This document shows, piece by piece, positions 36,901 through 40,004 of a stretch of 40,004 nt of DNA (position 1 is the stretch's first letter; each line of letters starts with the position of its first letter). The notes below the pieces were generated by a model. That model worked only from the letters and a program-made list of their open reading frames with translations, was not told where the DNA came from and searched no databases. The DNA is from Erwinia sp. ErVv1. Its GTDB lineage: Bacteria; Pseudomonadota; Gammaproteobacteria; Enterobacterales; Enterobacteriaceae. The stretch is taken from assembly GCF_900068895.1 (NCBI RefSeq), contig NZ_CDPK01000002.1, forward strand, positions 269,366-309,369, given 5' to 3'. Both the position numbers and the translations under genes were made by a program.

Positions 36901-37527
36901 TCAGGTTGTGGACTTCGCCAGCCACTCTTTGAAATCCTGATAAGGAATATAGAGTGAAACGTTTTTCAGCGGTGTTGCCGCATTCCTGTGATTTTTGACT
37001 TCACTGGTGAAGCCGACAATCACCCCGCCGATCGTGTCATCACTGTTATAAGCCGCTCCACCTGACATGCCTTTTACCACGCCGGCATTTGAAGCCATGG
37101 CTACGCATGGACGTTTATTCCATTCATTTCTTATCCCGGTCAGCGCCAGGTTCACGCCCGAAGATTCAACCGGCATGGCAGAGATAAAGCTGTAGCCATA
37201 CATTTTAACGGGGGCGCCAATTTCAGCGCTGCGGAATTTTGCGAGCGTAGCGGCATCATTTTTATGGTAAATGATCGCCAGGTCGCAATACGGGTGGTAA
37301 GCCTTAACGCGCTGTACGGAGAACTTAGCGACGTGTGCTGCGGTGAGGCTGTATTCAGGCGTCAGCGGGATACTGGTGCCCAGCGCACCGATACCGAGGA
37401 CGGTAGGAATGCCGGTGAAATTCATATCAACACGCTTCATTGCTTCGCTGCTGTACTGATATTTCCCCACGGAACATCCGGTCAGCGTCAGCGAAGCTAA
37501 CGCCGCAATCATCATTATCTTTTTCAT
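36901..37527 (-). CDS. Putative trypsin-like serine protease lipoprotein
   Basis: I do not recognise a named orthologue. The 208-residue protein has a lipoprotein signal peptide (MKKIMMIAALASLTLTGC, lipobox LTGC, Cys18, followed by Ser). A compact chymotrypsin-like pattern follows: His65 in LTAAHVAKF, a candidate Asp82 in YCDLAII and Ser155 in GMSGGAAY, with the later IGGVIVGF. That spacing fits a small trypsin-like domain, but activity is inferred. Ser at +2 after Cys favours outer-membrane placement. A GGTAAG sequence lies upstream of the ATG. It sits alone between yciO and rluB, where E. coli has yciQ, next to a long AT-rich gap. This suggests an accessory insertion. Confidence 0.72.
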   Translation of the reverse strand: MKKIMMIAALASLTLTGCSVGKYQYSSEAMKRVDMNFTGIPTVLGIGALGTSIPLTPEYSLTAAHVAKFSVQRVKAYHPYCDLAIIYHKNDAATLAKFRSAEIGAPVKMYGYSFISAMPVESSGVNLALTGIRNEWNKRPCVAMASNAGVVKGMSGGAAYNSDDTIGGVIVGFTSEVKNHRNAATPLKNVSLYIPYQDFKEWLAKSTT

Positions 37528-38553
37528 CGTTCACTTACCGAGTCGGACACGTCAGAATATCCCTGGTGAAGATAATTGACGTGAAAGCCGATGCTGACGT
37601 CAGGTCAGCAGGAGGTGAGAAGCCAAAGCTTCCCGTATATTTAAATCAAAAGTTTATAAAGTTTTATATATTTATGTTTACGACTTAGAACTAAATTATA
37701 ATATTCTTTTAACATTTCAATCCGGCGACACTCTGTCCGCCTGAATGAATTCTACACACTCTTATTCATCAGGCAAACTAATTAATAGCAGCTCGAAACG
37801 AAAAAAGAATTAAACAGGGATTAAGCTAATCTACCGTGTTGTTAAGCTGGCTGCTTTCCTTTGCGCAGCAGTAAATGCTAATAAAAAGCCCTTTTTGCAG
37901 ATAAAAATGCCGCATATGATTGGTGTGGTGGTTATTACAACTGGAAACACCTTTTACATCCTCTGCGGGTATTATAAGCCAAACTGAGGGTAAATAGCCC
38001 CTTTTTGGGGACGAAATAAAGAAGGTGCTTATCACAGCAATAGGCCGCGAATTATCATACGCAGAGCTTAATTATTAATTTATCCTCAACGGACAGGTTA
38101 TTTTAAGCCAAATCAAAGGTGTGGTTTAAAAAAGCGTTTCGAAAGCTGTATTAAGCCAAATTACTCTTCGAAAGGCTAAGCCTATTACAGCATTTGGTCA
38201 GATACTGGTTATTTAGAAATATCTTACTTGTGCCCGGCCTGGTAATGAAATCAACTCACGACGTCAGGCGATGCCCGGAATTGAATGGCGGCGTAACAGC
38301 GGCTACTGGGTAGGCACTGCGCCAGATAATGGCCGGAATGCCTGTCGTCCTCTACTGCCACGTGATTAATTAACAGAATCCTTTATCGGTAAAATCATGT
38401 AGTATGTGCGGCCACGAATCCTTGTGGGTGGCCTTGCGCGCAAGCCATGCCATCTATAAAGTACATATAATACAACAGATTAAGTAGCTTACACCGTGCC
38501 TGTTGTTTAGCGATATATCATGACGCCTGGGAAGGCGACAAAGAGGGTGCTCC
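37528..38553. other. AT-rich intergenic region of about 1 kb before rluB
   Basis: I can support no gene here. The left half (about 37620-37830) is markedly AT-rich, with runs like TTTATATATTTA. Short features seen are a CCCC-TTTTT-GGGG hairpin (37998-38010), two copies of TTAAGCCAAAT (38103-38113 and 38151-38161), a related ATAAGCCAAAC near 37975, and GGCCAC/GTGGCC (38410-38433) followed by the palindrome TTGCGCGCAA in the likely rluB leader. A 69-codon minus-strand frame (37826-38035) shows no recognisable protein. It may be the site of a lost or gained gene, H-NS-bound DNA, or an unrecognised small RNA. Confidence 0.5.
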
Positions 38554-39450
38554 ATGAGCGAAAAGTTACAAAAAGTTTTAGCGCGAGCCGGCCACGGTTC
38601 CCGTCGCGAAATCGAATCAATGATCTCAGCCGGACGCGTCAGCGTGGACGGCAAAATGGCTACGCTGGGTGACCGCGTTGAGCCGTCTCAGGCCCTTAAG
38701 GTGCGTATTGACGGGCACCTGCTGTCATTAGCCGAGTCTGCTACCGAAGTGTGCCGCGTGCTGGCTTACTACAAGCCAGAAGGCGAACTCTGTACGCGTA
38801 ACGATCCCGAAGGACGTCCCACCGTTTTCGACCGTTTACCCAAGCTGCGCGGCGCACGCTGGATAGCCGTAGGGCGTCTGGATGTGAATACCTGTGGCCT
38901 GCTGCTGTTCACAACAGATGGTGAGCTGGCTAACCGCCTGATGCATCCAAGTCGTGAAGTGGAAAGGGAATATGCGGTACGGGTATTTGGTCAGATCGAT
39001 GATGACAAGATCAAGCAGCTCAGTCGTGGTATTCAGCTGGAGGATGGTCCTGCCGCCTTTAAGACCCTTAAGTTTTCCGGTGGGGAAGGTATCAACCAGT
39101 GGTATAACGTGACGCTGACCGAAGGCCGCAACCGTGAGGTTCGTCGTCTGTGGGAGTCCGTCGGCGTTCAGGTGAGTCGATTAATTCGTACCCGCTACGG
39201 TGATATCAATTTACCTAAAGGGCTGCCCCGCGGTGGATGGACGGAGCTGGATTTGGCTCCCACTAACTATCTTCGTGAGCTGGTCGGTCTGCCTCCGGAA
39301 ATTAACAGCAAGGTAGCGGTAGAAAAGGATCGTCGTCGTACTAAGGCTAATCAGATTCGCCGTGCGGTTAAGCGTCATACTCAGGTCAGCGGTAGCCGTC
39401 GTCCTGCTGGTAAGCCGGCGAAGAGTAGCACCAGAAATAACAGCCGCTAA
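38554..39450 (+). CDS. rluB: 23S rRNA pseudouridine(2605) synthase RluB
   Basis: RluB isomerises U2605 of 23S rRNA to pseudouridine. The protein has 298 residues (E. coli has 291). An N-terminal S4 RNA-binding domain (about 2-62, [19 protein letters not shown]) precedes the RsuA/RluB-type catalytic domain with Asp110 in [30 protein letters not shown] and [16 protein letters not shown] follow. The last 50 or so residues are a Lys/Arg-rich tail. AGAGGGTG precedes the ATG. The gene is followed by a non-coding repeat element where E. coli has btuR. Confidence 0.95.
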   Translation: MSEKLQKVLARAGHGSRREIESMISAGRVSVDGKMATLGDRVEPSQALKVRIDGHLLSLAESATEVCRVLAYYKPEGELCTRNDPEGRPTVFDRLPKLRGARWIAVGRLDVNTCGLLLFTTDGELANRLMHPSREVEREYAVRVFGQIDDDKIKQLSRGIQLEDGPAAFKTLKFSGGEGINQWYNVTLTEGRNREVRRLWESVGVQVSRLIRTRYGDINLPKGLPRGGWTELDLAPTNYLRELVGLPPEINSKVAVEKDRRRTKANQIRRAVKRHTQVSGSRRPAGKPAKSSTRNNSR

Positions 39451-39513
39451 GTCGATACGATATCTGCTGCGGCAGTCAGCAACATCAGTATTTATCGGTC
39501 AGATGTGCAGGCT

Positions 39514-39603
39514 GCGATATTTGCTATGCCGGTGGGCAATCCCAGCGGCTGTCTGGCGGCGATATCTGCTGTTGCGGTGGACAATCCCAGCGGCTGTCTG
39601 GCG
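39514..39603. repeat. Two tandem 45-bp direct repeats
   Basis: Unit 1 (39514-39558) and unit 2 (39559-39603) are immediately adjacent and differ at five positions. Both begin GCGATAT and end with the identical CAATCCCAGCGGCTGTCTGG plus CG. The unit length is a multiple of three, but no convincing protein is encoded. Confidence 0.9.
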
Positions 39604-39780
39604 TCCTCACGCCAGGCTTTGCCTGGTGCCTTTGGCTCCGACTCCAGGCCGGACGGCCCGGTCGCGAGCGGGCATCCTTGCCCGCCGCTCCCTGAGTGCA
39701 GCATCCCTGCTGCCCTCGCCTGGCCCTTCGTCCTCGCCGCAGCGCTGCGGATTGCCCGTCACCCGCTGGGATTGTCCACC
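39576..39780. repeat. Inverted-repeat-bounded cluster of hairpins
   Basis: GGTGGACAATCCCAGCGG (39576-39593) recurs as its exact reverse complement at 39763-39780, an 18-bp inverted repeat. Between the arms lie at least four compact perfect hairpins: GCCAGGC/GCCTGG (39611-39626), GCGGGCA/TGCCCGC (39668-39685), GCAGCA/TGCTGC (39698-39713) and the 14-bp palindrome CCGCAGCGCTGCGG (39737-39750). An alternative stem is CTGGCG/CGCCAG (39598-39615). This looks like a mosaic of palindromic intergenic repeats, not a gene. Confidence 0.75.
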
Positions 39781-40004
39781 TGTCAGGCTTTACAGTCGCT
39801 TTTATGAATAAAACCATTTTCCGTATAGGGCCCTGGCTTACTTTTAGTTAAAACGGTCGCCGCTTCCTTCTCTCCATTTACTCTCAATGTGAAGATAATT
39901 CTTACAATCGCAGGGCTTGCCTGCCTTCAAGGTTTTCTGTAACCCCTGAACCTCGTTTATCTACAGCCAACACAGTATAAAAGGAGCAGGCGGGTGGGGG
40001 CCGG

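Larger units (their letters stand above)
39451..40004. other. Non-coding region after rluB, to the window end
   Basis: This is 554 bp without a supportable gene. The left part (39514-39780) is a GC-rich repeat and hairpin cluster, described separately. The right part (39800-40004) is ordinary and includes CAGTATAAAAGGAG near the end, perhaps the upstream region of a gene outside the window. Several overlapping frames on both strands cross the repeats, but they are low-complexity (for example repeated SRWDCPP on the minus strand) and lack ribosome sites or recognisable homology. Confidence 0.6.

Noticed and set aside
37826-38035. 69-codon minus-strand frame in the AT-rich gap
   Set aside because: No convincing ribosome site or recognisable motif is visible, and the composition is typical of chance frames in AT-rich DNA.
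39362-39817. Overlapping frames on both strands after rluB with repeated phrases such as SRWDCPP
   Set aside because: The repetition comes from the DNA repeats and hairpins. There is no ribosome site, the frames compete on both strands, and composition is low-complexity.

Overview
The window looks like chromosomal core DNA of an enterobacterium of the Erwinia/Pantoea type (Erwiniaceae). Almost every protein aligns by eye, over its full length, with the Escherichia coli K-12 protein of the same map region. The order also follows E. coli: tyrTV, purU, ychJ, rssAB, galU, hns, tdk, adhE, ychE, opp, yciU, cls, yciY, yciI, tonB, yciABC, ompW, trp, rnm, yciO, rluB. The differences from E. coli are informative. 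trpG and trpD are separate genes, a ugd-epimerase pair sits between galU and hns, there are two tandem oppA genes, and a lipoprotein gene stands where E. coli has yciQ. The family-level assignment is inference; no species is claimed.

Layout. Positions 1-4000 hold two tandem tRNA-Tyr genes with a stable-RNA promoter, the formyl-folate deformylase gene purU, ychJ, and the RpoS-turnover pair rssA-rssB. Positions 4000-7450 hold galU, ugd and a nucleotide-sugar epimerase, which together form a route from glucose-1-phosphate to UDP-glucuronate and probably UDP-galacturonate. Positions 7450-13100 hold hns, tdk, adhE and ychE, separated by two long regulatory gaps. Positions 13100-21060 hold the oligopeptide ABC importer oppA-oppA-oppBCDF. 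Positions 21060-28290 hold envelope genes (cls, tonB, yciB, yciC, ompW, a BON lipoprotein) and small conserved genes, including the short gene yciY. Positions 28390-35210 hold a complete trp operon on the minus strand with promoter, TrpR operator, Trp-Trp leader peptide, attenuator and trpE, G, D, CF, B, A. Positions 35276-40004 hold the RNase gene rnm, yciO, a putative trypsin-like lipoprotein in AT-rich surroundings, rluB, and a downstream non-coding palindromic repeat element.

Most of the window is ordinary core genome. The least explained parts are the repeat and hairpin cluster after rluB (about 39514-39780), the trypsin-like lipoprotein with its AT-rich 1-kb flank (36901-38553), and a REP-like palindrome between oppF and yciU. 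I did not find a clear new multi-gene system, prophage, insertion sequence or CRISPR array.
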